Positions 8,445-16,170 of a stretch of DNA of 39,061 nt are shown one piece after another (within the stretch, counting starts at the first letter, position 1; each line of letters starts with the position of its first letter). Under the pieces are notes generated by a model. It made no database searches, was not told the origin of the DNA, and saw nothing but the letters and a program-made list of their open reading frames with translations. A program made the translations under genes and the position numbers. Location of the stretch: positions 1 to 39,061 of the IMG/VR virus record IMGVR_UViG_3300006749_000037; one strand, given 5' to 3'. This stretch comes from a virus.

Positions 8445-8774
8445 TTAATCATCGACATGCTCACCTCCTGATCTCGACGATAGCCTTAGTCCAAAATCAT
8501 CGACCAAGACCGAAATTAAATATGATGTCCCAGCCGATAAACAGCCAAGCAAAAAAACATTCACGAATGAACGTTCATAGTTAATTAGTTCAGTATACGG
8601 AGAAAGACACGAAACAAATACTCCAACCCAAAAGCCCATACACAAAGGGCAGTTGAACAAGGTATTCCATTTTTTGCTGTAATCTTTTTTTGGTCTTATG
8701 TCTTCAAAGATTTTTCCATAAACGATTATGAACGTCATACCATAGCAGACTAAAATAAAATTTAATAAATTCAA
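8445..8774 (-). CDS. DUF1360-like small membrane protein (109 aa)
   Basis: I place the start at the TTG at 8774, because GAGGA lies 6 nt upstream and 7 nt separate it from the previous stop; the longer frame from 8819 would overlap the upstream gene without a ribosome site. The protein opens with a membrane segment (LLNFILVCYGMTFIIVYGKI), has a central LFNCPLCMGFWVGVFVS motif, and ends with another hydrophobic stretch (NVFLLGCLSAGTSYLISVLV). The CPxCxGFWxG motif followed by a membrane helix is what I associate with DUF1360 membrane proteins. The two cysteines could bind metal. Function is unknown; its place between head genes suggests a membrane-linked step or simply a passenger gene. Confidence 0.75.
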   Translation of the reverse strand: MNLLNFILVCYGMTFIIVYGKIFEDIRPKKDYSKKWNTLFNCPLCMGFWVGVFVSCLSPYTELINYERSFVNVFLLGCLSAGTSYLISVLVDDFGLRLSSRSGGEHVDD

Positions 8775-8781
8775 GAAATCC

Positions 8782-9366
8782 TCACTCGTATGTATAGCGA
8801 CCGTATAAGTAAGGTGCAAACAAGTTGTTTTGTACGATAGATCCTTTTTTCTCTTCAGCGGGAACCTCTCCGAGTTCTGTGGAGTATTCTCCGTCTGGAG
8901 ATAGCAGGTGGTCGTCGCTCATGTCATCGTAGGCGGTTGATCCTTTGATGTATGCTTCTTCTGTACTCATCCACTCAGAAATAACTTTGAGGGCAATCTT
9001 ATTGGGTTCAGATTGTGAAGACTTCATTATCTTGCCTTCAAGCGAACCATAAACATTGCCGCCTTGAATAGAGTCGTACTCAAGAATACCTTTTGCTCTC
9101 ATAAACTCTAATAGCCTAGCTTCAGCGCCATAGGTAAAATCAGAGATTGTTTCTTTGGCAAACGCCATGATCATGCCACCGTTTTGCTTAAGAACAATGT
9201 CAATGTCTTTATGATCCAAGATCATTATGTCACCATTGATCGCTGACCTGGTATTTAGCCCAAAGTCAATTCTATCTTTTGCAACAACTTCGATCTTGAT
9301 ACCGGACTCTTCTGTAGGTTGATCAACTTTTTCTTCGTCTCCAACAATTGAAATGTTAATCGCCAT
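8782..9366 (-). CDS. Conserved-looking phage protein between portal and protease (194 aa), unknown
   Basis: No family is recognised. The N-terminus (MAINISIVGDEEKVDQ) is acidic. The centre (residues 25-90) alternates beta and helix with a GDIMILDHKDIDIVLKQNGG segment and the helical ISDFTYGAEARLLEFMRAKG. The C-terminus is acidic and then aromatic (LFAPYLYGRYTYE), which might be a docking peptide. There are no cysteines, membrane segments or catalytic motifs. The ATG at 9366 overlaps the previous stop and has GGAGG 9 nt upstream. In T4 the genes between portal and protease encode prohead-core proteins, so a head assembly role is a reasonable inference. Confidence 0.75.
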   Translation of the reverse strand: MAINISIVGDEEKVDQPTEESGIKIEVVAKDRIDFGLNTRSAINGDIMILDHKDIDIVLKQNGGMIMAFAKETISDFTYGAEARLLEFMRAKGILEYDSIQGGNVYGSLEGKIMKSSQSEPNKIALKVISEWMSTEEAYIKGSTAYDDMSDDHLLSPDGEYSTELGEVPAEEKKGSIVQNNLFAPYLYGRYTYE

Positions 9367-10165
9367 TTCTCTTCACCTCCGCTAAAAGATCTTGAATGTA
9401 AAAAACTTCTTCGACCATACTTGAATCAATTGGCCTCTTAACATAACTATCTAGTTTCTCTTTGACTTTTAAAAAGTTATCTTTCATAGTAGAGTCTTTT
9501 TCTATTTCTACACTTACAGCTTCTTTTAATCTTCCGATTTCCTCATTTAAAAAACACTTGAGACCCAATCCATTATCAGAAAAGGATACTATAAAGTTAC
9601 TAAGTAAATCTTTTTGCTCCGTCAACAAAGAATGTTTGTATGTATCATTAAATCTTTCGACAAACATTTTAAATTCTAATTGACCAACTGCTTTCATTTC
9701 TGTCTGGTTTTCGTCCAATCTGGTAAGATAATTTACCACTTTGTCCTCGAGCATAATTCTTTTCTTTGCTCCAAGGTTCGAGTTTTGAAAATACAATCCA
9801 ATAGTCGCAAGATCTTTATAGTTTGGCACAAAGTTGGAAAAAGTTTTACTTCCCAACGCCTTGTTGATTTTGTTGATCAATGCTGTTTGCTCATTAAAAA
9901 TTTCTGTACGATTTAAATTATCAAAATCTTTTTTTGTTTCAACCATGAGTCTTTGTGAAAATTGTTTATTTAATTGTTTGCTCTCAATAAGAGATTTGTA
10001 CAAACCAAGCTCATTAGCAAGAACCTTTCCTTTTGTAAAAAATTCACGTAAAAGACCCTTTACTTTTGTTTGTCTTTGTTTGTCTTCTTTTAAAATTGCT
10101 TTTGTTAATTCACGAATCAGACATTCGTAAAGAAAAGCGGTATTTCTTTTCTTATTGTGTTTCAT
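9356..10165 (-). CDS. Helical head-assembly candidate downstream of portal (269 aa)
   Basis: I choose the ATG at 10165, which has AAGGA 8 nt upstream, rather than 10174, where the ribosome site would touch the start codon. The protein is lysine- and glutamate-rich and predicted almost entirely helical. It begins MKHNKKRNTAFLYECLIREL, continues with long charged helices, and ends in a possible coiled coil (ENFLKVKEKLDSYVKR-like region, about residues 230-265). It has no catalytic motif or membrane segment. It overlaps the 3' end of the portal gene by 14 nt. A prohead-core or scaffold-like role is suggested by helix content and position, but the family is not recognised. Confidence 0.75.
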   Translation of the reverse strand: MKHNKKRNTAFLYECLIRELTKAILKEDKQRQTKVKGLLREFFTKGKVLANELGLYKSLIESKQLNKQFSQRLMVETKKDFDNLNRTEIFNEQTALINKINKALGSKTFSNFVPNYKDLATIGLYFQNSNLGAKKRIMLEDKVVNYLTRLDENQTEMKAVGQLEFKMFVERFNDTYKHSLLTEQKDLLSNFIVSFSDNGLGLKCFLNEEIGRLKEAVSVEIEKDSTMKDNFLKVKEKLDSYVKRPIDSSMVEEVFYIQDLLAEVKRNGD

Positions 10166-12104
10166 CTGTGTCATCCTTTTTATTTAGTGATTCTAGTAGA
10201 GTTTTGATCTCAGCATCAATGTTAAATAGTTTCTCTTCTTCTTTGGTATCATTTTCTTGGATACCTCTGACTAGGGAATCCATTCCCCCGAAACCAACCT
10301 TACCAGGCCACGTTGTTCTAGAGGTGGAGCCTCTAACCTCACCGCTAAATGCTTGGTTCTTCATCTGTTTAGCAAAGCCACCTTTGCGGTATGTAATCTT
10401 TCGTTTTTTGTATGGCCCACGAGGTTTTGCGTCATCATCTCGCTTTGCAGGTGGTTCTGCAAGTAGATCTGCGTCCTTCTTGTCACCTCCACCAGCATCT
10501 TTGTTGGCGTCAGGTGTGTCGCCTCCAGTATCACCACCAAGATTTAAATCTCCGCCGGAGTCACCTCCAAGGTCTAAATCTCCGCCACCGGAACTTCCAC
10601 CGCCTAGATCACCTCCGCCTCCTAAGTCACCACCCGAACCACCAGCAGGGGCTTGACCTGCTGCTTCAAGTGCAGCCATAAACTTTTTATCAGTGTGCAT
10701 TTCTCTTTGCATTCTAAGGTATTCATCTTGCGACAAGCCAAGCAGATTTTCAGCAATCCAACGACGAGAGAAGAATCCTTCAGTCGCAGCACCAGCAATG
10801 TCAAATTTTGTTTTCCAGTGTTCAAGCTCTTGCATCTCTGCTATCTTAGACGGGTTGTTTAATGATAGCTTAAAGTTTAAAAGATCGTCCCCACGATAAC
10901 CTAAAGTGTAAAGGTGAATAATTCCAATCTTTTCAAGCTCCGCCAATACAACGCGTTGTAGTCTCTGGATGGTTCTTGCAAATCGAATGTCTTTTTGTGC
11001 AAGTGTTGTTTTGTCTTCTGTATTTCCACCTTCGCCCATTGAAAGGTAAGATTGCGGAACTTTCAATGCCGAGAATAGTTTGTCTCGCAGATATTTAACA
11101 TCTTCAATCTGTGCTGTGAATTGACCACCGGGAAGATTGGTAATGTCTGTGGATGATTGCCCGCCACGAATAGGGATGAAGTAATCCTCTTCAATCGACA
11201 GGGGATTGTAACGCAAGTCTACGCGTCCCGTGGTTGGATCAACAACTTGGTGACGCTTCATTTGAGTCATGACCTTTTGCATGTATTGCTCAACGTCTTG
11301 AGGTGCAATTCCACCTACGTCTATCTTAAACACACGTCGCTCTGGTGATCTTGTAATACGATAGGCCATCATTGCATCTTCGAGAAGCGTAAGTTGTCTC
11401 CAGATGCGTCTAGCAGGCTCTAAAACGGATGTTCCGTAAGGGGCATGCTTGTCATTTCCGAGAACACGAAAGTGCGCCATTTGCCAATTCTCAAGTGTCA
11501 ATCCAGCATTGTTCCACTGGAACTGAACGTAATTTGGATTTGATGGGTCTTCACCTTCAAGTCTCTCAACTTCTTGAGCTGGTAGTCCGATGCAGTTTTG
11601 CAAACCTTTTGTTTCATCTAAATCTAGATACAAAAACATGTCTCCGTATTTGCACATCGTTCTAGCCCAACCAAACAAGTTGTGTTCAATGTTCATGATG
11701 TTATAATAGAGAGAGTGTAGCACATATTTAATTTCATCATTTGGACACTTGATGTGCAAGATTGGCGTTAGTGCGGAGTGGGTTGTCATCTCGTCTGCAT
11801 AAATGTCAAGAGAAGATGCGATCTCTGGTGTAAATTCCATTTGGTCAAAGTCAACATAACGCTCCGCTCTATTTCTATTCGAGATCATGTTGAGCGTCAT
11901 GATGTTCATTGGGTTGTATTCGGTCTTCTTAAATTGTTGACCTGATGCAGACTTGAACCTTTTTGCATACATGTCCAAGTGGCGTCGTCTTAGTTGCCGT
12001 CCTGATTGAGTTCTTCTTTGTGTAATCGGACCAGAGAACAATCTAGTTAGAGTTTTAAATAAATCATTTTCATTGTTTCTTGGGTTTCTATCATTGCGAG
12101 CCAT
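10152..12104 (-). CDS. Portal protein, T4 gp20-like
   Basis: The 650-residue protein matches the T4 gp20 portal family. Recognisable stretches include the VDFDQMEFTPEIASSLDIYADE region near residues 83-104, the MAYRITRSPERRVFKIDVGG core near 245-265, the DYFIPIRGG segment, and the LPGGQFTAQIEDVKYLRDKL segment near 325-350. The portal forms the dodecameric ring at one capsid vertex through which DNA is packaged and to which the neck attaches. An unusual Gly/Asp-rich low-complexity stretch (about residues 485-545, repeats of the type GGDLGGG) is followed by a basic patch (GPYKKRK) before the C-terminal tail. The gene starts 4 nt after the terminase stop with an AAAGGA ribosome site. Confidence 0.93.
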   Translation of the reverse strand: MARNDRNPRNNENDLFKTLTRLFSGPITQRRTQSGRQLRRRHLDMYAKRFKSASGQQFKKTEYNPMNIMTLNMISNRNRAERYVDFDQMEFTPEIASSLDIYADEMTTHSALTPILHIKCPNDEIKYVLHSLYYNIMNIEHNLFGWARTMCKYGDMFLYLDLDETKGLQNCIGLPAQEVERLEGEDPSNPNYVQFQWNNAGLTLENWQMAHFRVLGNDKHAPYGTSVLEPARRIWRQLTLLEDAMMAYRITRSPERRVFKIDVGGIAPQDVEQYMQKVMTQMKRHQVVDPTTGRVDLRYNPLSIEEDYFIPIRGGQSSTDITNLPGGQFTAQIEDVKYLRDKLFSALKVPQSYLSMGEGGNTEDKTTLAQKDIRFARTIQRLQRVVLAELEKIGIIHLYTLGYRGDDLLNFKLSLNNPSKIAEMQELEHWKTKFDIAGAATEGFFSRRWIAENLLGLSQDEYLRMQREMHTDKKFMAALEAAGQAPAGGSGGDLGGGGDLGGGSSGGGDLDLGGDSGGDLNLGGDTGGDTPDANKDAGGGDKKDADLLAEPPAKRDDDAKPRGPYKKRKITYRKGGFAKQMKNQAFSGEVRGSTSRTTWPGKVGFGGMDSLVRGIQENDTKEEEKLFNIDAEIKTLLESLNKKDDTDETQ

Positions 12105-12107
12105 ATT

Positions 12108-13685
12108 TTATCCTTTGTAAATCCAGAAAAATTCTTTTGTTTTCTTTATCTCCTCTTCGTGTTTTTCTAGAAATGTTTCGTTGTAGAATTTTTGGCCTTT
12201 AATTTGTGTATTCATTGTTGTTGTGCTTTTGAATACACCACCTAACATTGCCTTCTTATATGCCATGTCTCTTTCGTTTTCTGAGAGGGCTGTGTCTCTC
12301 ACCCAACAGGCAATTGCCAAAGACATTACCAGATCATCATTATAAGAACGCATCGCTTGTGGCTTACCATTAATCCAAACAAAAGTTTTCAATTCATGAA
12401 AGACCCTAGAGGAATGCATAGTAATTAGTTTGTTTCTGACGTACTCCTCTAGTTTGGCAACAATTAAAGGTCTCGTCTTAACAGACGTTGTAAAACCAGG
12501 CACTGCTCTTTCGTCATGTTCGGCCAAGTACGACTCAACATACTCGTGAGTTGATTTAATGGAATAGTAAAGCTTTTTGTATTGCATGTCTTTTAGCTTC
12601 TCTAGAACAGCGATACCAACGCCTACATTTTCAACAACAAGAAGACATGTGCCGTACTCAGTCGCGGCGTCATAAAGTATTTTTGAATACATGTCTAGGT
12701 CGGGTTTGCCTTGATACTCGGCAACAACTGTCATGTTATCAACTCTGATTATGTGGAAACAAGAAAAGTCTGCTCCATCACCTCGAGCAACGTCAGCAGA
12801 TAAGATGTAAGGAACTCCTTCTTCAAACTTTTCCCAGATCCAAAAGTTTCTATCATAGCCCGATCTATACTCAGGATCTTTAACATCTTGTATGATTCTC
12901 TGTAAATCTTCTGGATTGATTACAGTTTCACCGGAAGCGTTGAACGAACACTCAAGCTCCTGTGCAATTTGTCTCTTGGACATGTTTCTTGTTTCTTTTT
13001 CATACCAAGTTTGATCACGTTCGGGATGAACATCCCACATTAGTTTTGTTGGGTGAAAATCATTAACTTCAGTCTCAGATTCGGTATAGGTTTTGTGGAA
13101 CCAATTTCCAACGCCGTTAGGGGTGCTTAGAGCGATACAGCGGCCCCCTGTTGACAAAGTAGGGTAAAGACCCGTCCAAAGCTCTTCGAGGCCGTCAACG
13201 AACGCTGCCTCGTCTATAATGAGCAATGATAATGCTTCCGAACGACCAGCATCTCCTGATGTCGTTCCAGCTTTTACTTGAGAACCATTTGTGAGTTCAA
13301 ATGACTGTTTGTTGTCGACTGAGATCTTTGCAATCAACATCCATGACGGAAGGTTTTTGAAGATCATCTTGACTTTCTTTACGAGGTTAGTTGCCGTACT
13401 AAGTTTGGTTGCGATTACGAGAACGTTCTTTTCTCGGTGAAACAACATGAACCAAGCAACATAAGCAGCAGAGATCGTAGAGATCCCAAGCTGCCTACCT
13501 TTTAAAATTACATTGAAACGATAATCGTTAAAATCTTTCAGTAAATCTCTCTGATAGTCATACGTCTTAAATGGAATTTGACCATGCATCGGATGAGAGA
13601 TCTTGCAATAATTGTCGATGAAGTATTCTGGACTTTTTCCACACTTTACAAGTTCTTTAACAATCTCATTCTTGGTAAGCTTCAT
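12108..13685 (-). CDS. Terminase large subunit, T4 gp17-like
   Basis: The 525-residue protein is the ATP-driven DNA packaging motor and headful nuclease. The ATPase domain carries a variant Walker A, GRQLGIST (residues 63-70), a Walker B LLIIDEA with Asp158 and Glu159, and an STPNG coupling motif at 187-191. The C-terminal RNase H-like nuclease domain shows Asp298 in ILSADVARGDG, Glu352 in LLVVENVG and Asp450/Asp451 in YNDDLVMSLA. The usual Walker A lysine is replaced by Ile69, although Lys62 directly precedes the motif. The N-terminal MKLTKNEIVKELVK faintly resembles the shared tag of neighbouring small proteins. The portal gene follows directly. A small terminase subunit is not recognised. 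Confidence 0.94.
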   Translation of the reverse strand: MKLTKNEIVKELVKCGKSPEYFIDNYCKISHPMHGQIPFKTYDYQRDLLKDFNDYRFNVILKGRQLGISTISAAYVAWFMLFHREKNVLVIATKLSTATNLVKKVKMIFKNLPSWMLIAKISVDNKQSFELTNGSQVKAGTTSGDAGRSEALSLLIIDEAAFVDGLEELWTGLYPTLSTGGRCIALSTPNGVGNWFHKTYTESETEVNDFHPTKLMWDVHPERDQTWYEKETRNMSKRQIAQELECSFNASGETVINPEDLQRIIQDVKDPEYRSGYDRNFWIWEKFEEGVPYILSADVARGDGADFSCFHIIRVDNMTVVAEYQGKPDLDMYSKILYDAATEYGTCLLVVENVGVGIAVLEKLKDMQYKKLYYSIKSTHEYVESYLAEHDERAVPGFTTSVKTRPLIVAKLEEYVRNKLITMHSSRVFHELKTFVWINGKPQAMRSYNDDLVMSLAIACWVRDTALSENERDMAYKKAMLGGVFKSTTTMNTQIKGQKFYNETFLEKHEEEIKKTKEFFWIYKG

Positions 13686-13688
13686 TCA

Positions 13689-14051
13689 TTATCCAAAATA
13701 GACCTTCATATTTTTAACCTGCTCTAAAGTTGGTTTATCGGAACCCATTTTTCGATTTAGAACATCAAAGATAGCCTCAGCTAAACCGTTGATAGAGCCA
13801 AGTTTACCTCCGTCAGCTAAAGATTGTACAGCCTTCTGTATTTTGAAGGGATCATAATCGGGCCTCGCAAAACGATATCTAAAATCAATTTTCTTTCCAT
13901 CGTATTGTAATTCAACAGCTGTGTCTCCTTTCATCATGCTAGGATTAAAGTAGGCCATGAGTCTGCCCCCTGCTTCAGTGACAGTGTCTTCCATGACGGC
14001 ATCAAGCTCTTCTTTGATGATTTGTCTTAAAGTTTCTTTTGTAATTTTCAT
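13689..14051 (-). CDS. Small tagged protein (120 aa), MKITKETLRQIIKEEL N-terminus
   Basis: I place the start at the ATG at 14051; a longer frame to 14102 only exists because it shadows the cysteine-rich peptide gene in another frame. Residues 1-16 form the amphipathic tag shared with three other small proteins here. A short acidic linker (AVMEDTVTEAGG) follows, then a compact domain (residues 30-120) with beta segments such as MAYFNPSMMKGDT, VELQYDGKKIDFRYRF and a helical end. No enzyme motif is visible. It begins 4 nt after the peptide gene and ends just before the terminase. I infer a virion-internal protein addressed by the tag; the globular part is of unknown function. Confidence 0.75.
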   Translation of the reverse strand: MKITKETLRQIIKEELDAVMEDTVTEAGGRLMAYFNPSMMKGDTAVELQYDGKKIDFRYRFARPDYDPFKIQKAVQSLADGGKLGSINGLAEAIFDVLNRKMGSDKPTLEQVKNMKVYFG

Positions 14052-14055
14052 TGTT

Positions 14056-14127
14056 TTATTCTTCGCAGCATTCACATGTACAGCATGGGCAGCAATTGCC
14101 ACAACATTTTTCGTCTAAATTATTCAT
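14056..14127 (-). CDS. Cysteine-rich metallothionein-like micropeptide (23 aa)
   Basis: This 24-codon frame (ATG at 14127, TAA at 14056-14058) encodes 23 residues of which nine are cysteines: positions 8, 9, 12, 13, 15, 16, 18, 20 and 21. The pattern is CCxxCCxCCxCxCC, framed by an acidic start (MNNLDEK) and an acidic end (EE). The ATG overlaps the stop of the upstream gene as ATGA, GGGAG lies 10 nt upstream, and the stop lies 4 nt before the next ATG. That tight fit is the same packing as for all neighbours and argues for real translation. The cysteine density resembles metallothioneins, so binding of zinc, copper or iron is likely chemically. The biological role is unknown. Confidence 0.72.
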   Translation of the reverse strand: MNNLDEKCCGNCCPCCTCECCEE

Positions 14128-14678
14128 TTTTGGTTGTCTCCCGGTTTGATAAATTCATTTTGAGGACGCTTTGCTTTTGCTGTCTCCAAAAAATTTCTTG
14201 TAATGTCTCGGATTGTTGGCTCCGAAGGTGCACCCGTTTGCTCCATTTGCAAACCACCAATCTTGTAGTGTTGGTATGCTTGGACAAATGTACGAACTCT
14301 AGAGGTTGTTTGAACAATGATTTGAGGATCTCCTTTCGCGGTTAGAGAAACAGAGTTTCCGGTAACCACCTTATATTCTTTTTGCAAGAACTTTTTGACT
14401 TCATTCATTGTACGAAGAATTTCGTTTTCAAATCCGCTTTCTTTGAGATCTTTCATTCTGACATCAGATTGATAATTGATAATCATTGAGTCGCCATAAA
14501 ATTTTACTTTGAATCCATCGATACATCGCGTATCCAATAGGGGGATGCCCTCTTCTCTTTTCAATCCAACTTTACGTGCTTGACCGTCAAGAGAATAGTT
14601 ATCCATGTGAGCGCCATCGTAAGCGTTCGCTGCTGCTTGAGATAAACCTCTAATAATTTCTAATGTTTCTTTGCTCAT
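14124..14678 (-). CDS. Uncharacterised phage protein upstream of terminase (184 aa)
   Basis: No family is recognised. The N-terminus (MSKETLEIIRGLSQAAANAY) is helical and its SKETL-x-x-I spacing is weakly like the tag of nearby proteins. The central part (residues 45-130) looks like an alpha/beta fold with beta segments FKVKFYGDSMIINYQ, YKVVTGNSVSLTA and QIIVQTTSRVRTFVQ. The tail is polar. There is one cysteine and no membrane segment. GGAGAT lies just before the ATG and overlaps the end of the upstream gene. Position two genes before the terminase might suggest a neck or packaging accessory role, but nothing in the sequence proves this. Confidence 0.72.
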   Translation of the reverse strand: MSKETLEIIRGLSQAAANAYDGAHMDNYSLDGQARKVGLKREEGIPLLDTRCIDGFKVKFYGDSMIINYQSDVRMKDLKESGFENEILRTMNEVKKFLQKEYKVVTGNSVSLTAKGDPQIIVQTTSRVRTFVQAYQHYKIGGLQMEQTGAPSEPTIRDITRNFLETAKAKRPQNEFIKPGDNQK

Positions 14679-14688
14679 TGCCTATCTC

Positions 14689-15009
14689 CTATTGAATGGT
14701 GCTTGCATTAAGAGTATCGCCTGAGATCGTGTATTTGCCGTCTGGGGTTAGCGCAATAGTGAACGTAGCCTTTCCTGGTTCGACACCATCATACACCGTC
14801 TCTACAGAATCAAATTCGAACTCTACCGGTGAGCTCGAGCCCATCAGGCTCATAGCTTTTTCTTCGAAGCCGGCTGTTGAATAGGAATTGCGTTCAAGTT
14901 CCTTCATGGCGTCTTCGATGCCATCTTGATAATCTGCTTGTTCTTCGTGTAGCACTTTGCCCAATTCTTCTTTAATAATTCTTTTTAAAGTTTCTTTTGT
15001 AAGTTTCAT
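14689..15009 (-). CDS. Small tagged protein (106 aa), MKLTKETLKRIIKEEL N-terminus
   Basis: The likely start is the ATG at 15009, 9 nt after a GAGG site; the alternative at 15018 would touch that site and add three residues. The first 16 residues are identical to those of the next upstream gene (15015-15398), then the sequences diverge (GKVLHEEQADYQD here). The rest has an acidic helical stretch and a small beta-rich domain (EFEFDSVETVYDGVEPGKATFTIAL-like, residues 57-80) ending TISGDTLNASTIQ. No catalytic motif or membrane segment is seen. A virion-internal or prohead-core role is inferred from the shared tag and from the gp21-like protease in the same phage. Confidence 0.75.
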   Translation of the reverse strand: MKLTKETLKRIIKEELGKVLHEEQADYQDGIEDAMKELERNSYSTAGFEEKAMSLMGSSSPVEFEFDSVETVYDGVEPGKATFTIALTPDGKYTISGDTLNASTIQ

Positions 15010-15014
15010 TTGGT

Positions 15015-15398
15015 TCATCCTCTGGGTTTTACATATACTATTTTATAATCGGAAGCGTACAAGTCATATTTAACAATCGATTGAACAACATTTTCTACTA
15101 CTTTTTTTCTCATCTCAACATTCTGGACGGAACCCATCTCGCCTTTAGAATCTCTAACCATCTCGATGATTTTTGTGCGTAATGATTTAATTCTTCCGGC
15201 ACTTTCGGGATATGCCTCTACAAACTGTTCGGCGCTTCCGAATGTCTTGTCGTCATGGGAGATCTCAATCTTCGGTGGAGCACCGAATCCGAGAGGTTCG
15301 GCCTCAATTTTGAAGACAGCAGTGTTCCTGTTTTCACTTAGAGTTTCCTCTAATTCTTCTTTGATAATTCTCTTTAAAGTTTCTTTTGTAAGTTTCAT
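15015..15398 (-). CDS. Small tagged protein (127 aa), MKLTKETLKRIIKEEL N-terminus
   Basis: The start at 15398 overlaps the upstream stop as ATGA and has GGAGA 8 nt before it; an upstream extension to 15461 would run through the neighbouring gene. Residues 1-16 are the shared amphipathic tag, followed by ETLSENRNTAVF. The body mixes beta segments (FKIEAEPLGFGAPPKIEIS) and helices (EQFVEAYPESAGRIKSLRTK) and ends in a beta strand YKIVYVKPRG. No known domain is recognised. The DNA encoding its tag is nearly identical to that of the following gene, which suggests recent duplication or gene conversion of the tag. Confidence 0.75.
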   Translation of the reverse strand: MKLTKETLKRIIKEELEETLSENRNTAVFKIEAEPLGFGAPPKIEISHDDKTFGSAEQFVEAYPESAGRIKSLRTKIIEMVRDSKGEMGSVQNVEMRKKVVENVVQSIVKYDLYASDYKIVYVKPRG

Positions 15399-15766
15399 TC
15401 GTTTGGTCTCCAACCTTTTTTCCATCTTTCTTCTCGCCCTTCCACCCATTGTATGTAACACTTATAGCAGCAATCAAATTTTGTCATGTAAAGATCATCG
15501 ACGGATTTGAATGAATAAGTATTGCATGTTGGACATGAACGCTCGGATTCTCTATTAAGTAGTTCTTTTGAAATTAAAACCCCATCAAGATCTACCTTCT
15601 CGCTTTCTGTTTTGTCATGACGATAGTTTGACTTGAGTTCATCTAGGTACTCCCTCTCTTTATCATCATCCCATTTTGATTTAGGGTTGACTATAGCGTC
15701 ATGCCCGTATTTTTCAGCAATTGCTTTTTCAACCTTGACGGCATAATTTGGATCTTTATTTTTCAC
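15395..15766 (-). CDS. Zinc-ribbon-like small protein (123 aa)
   Basis: Translation probably begins at the GTG at 15766, which has GGAG 5 nt upstream. The first half is charged and helical (MKNKDPNYAVKVEKAIAEKY, KEREYLDELK). The second half carries two cysteine pairs, SCPTC near residue 80 and DCCYKC near residue 100, spaced like a zinc ribbon, followed by a tryptophan-rich basic end (WVEGREERWKKGW). Such a module could bind DNA, RNA or protein. I have a memory of similar proteins in uncultured marine phages but no known function. It lies between the membrane-protein cluster and the tagged proteins and overlaps the next gene by 4 nt. Confidence 0.75.
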   Translation of the reverse strand: MKNKDPNYAVKVEKAIAEKYGHDAIVNPKSKWDDDKEREYLDELKSNYRHDKTESEKVDLDGVLISKELLNRESERSCPTCNTYSFKSVDDLYMTKFDCCYKCYIQWVEGREERWKKGWRPNE

Positions 15767-15768
15767 TA

Positions 15769-16170
15769 TTACTCCACTATTTCATTTACGGCATAATAAG
15801 TTGCCAAAGATGTCCCCGTTCCCAGTGCAAAACCTCCAAGAAACATCCACATGGATCTTTTTGTTGAGCCTTGCTTTCTTAGTACCTCTATCTCCTCATC
15901 TCTAATTTCCATCATTTTCTCATGTTTGTATTTGAGAGAGTCGTGCTCCGAGGCTAAAACATCGTGTTTGTATTGCAGTTCAGCTACTTGAACTTTCCAT
16001 TCAAGATCTTTGCGAATCTCACACTGTTGGATTACAGCCTCAGAATCTGCGAGAATTGTTGCAACAGCCTCGTCATTAAACAAGCGACCGTCGAAAGGAG
16101 CGGTTTGTCCTTTTTCCATCCGCATCATTAATGGCTCTGCGTTAGCCAAAGACAATAGAAATAAAATCAT
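15769..16170 (-). CDS. Membrane protein with short signal-like start, coiled coil and C-terminal TM (133 aa)
   Basis: The N-terminus MILFLLSLANAEP looks like a very short cleavable signal (cut after ANA). The motif KGQTAPFDGRLFNDEA follows, a pattern I associate with small phage membrane proteins. A long charged coiled coil occupies about residues 45-100, and a hydrophobic segment (MWMFLGGFALGTGTSLATYYAV) lies near the C-terminus. The basic residues before that segment sit on the side that should be periplasmic if the signal is cleaved, so topology is uncertain. It overlaps the upstream gene as ATGA. A spanin-like or other envelope role in lysis is possible, by its place after a holin-like gene. 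Confidence 0.72.
   Translation of the reverse strand: MILFLLSLANAEPLMMRMEKGQTAPFDGRLFNDEAVATILADSEAVIQQCEIRKDLEWKVQVAELQYKHDVLASEHDSLKYKHEKMMEIRDEEIEVLRKQGSTKRSMWMFLGGFALGTGTSLATYYAVNEIVE

Noticed and set aside
8775-8819. Longer start for the DUF1360-like protein (ATG at 8819)
   Set aside because: It would overlap the 194-aa gene by 38 nt without a ribosome site; the TTG at 8774 has a proper GAGGA.
10066-10656. Plus-strand frame of 196 codons with a proline-rich C-terminus
   Set aside because: It is the antisense shadow of the Gly/Asp-rich part of the portal gene and of the next gene; the proline runs mirror glycine codons, and there is no ribosome site.
14052-14102. N-terminal extension of the 120-aa tagged protein
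   Set aside because: The extension is the cysteine-rich peptide read in another frame; the shared tag begins exactly at the ATG at 14051.
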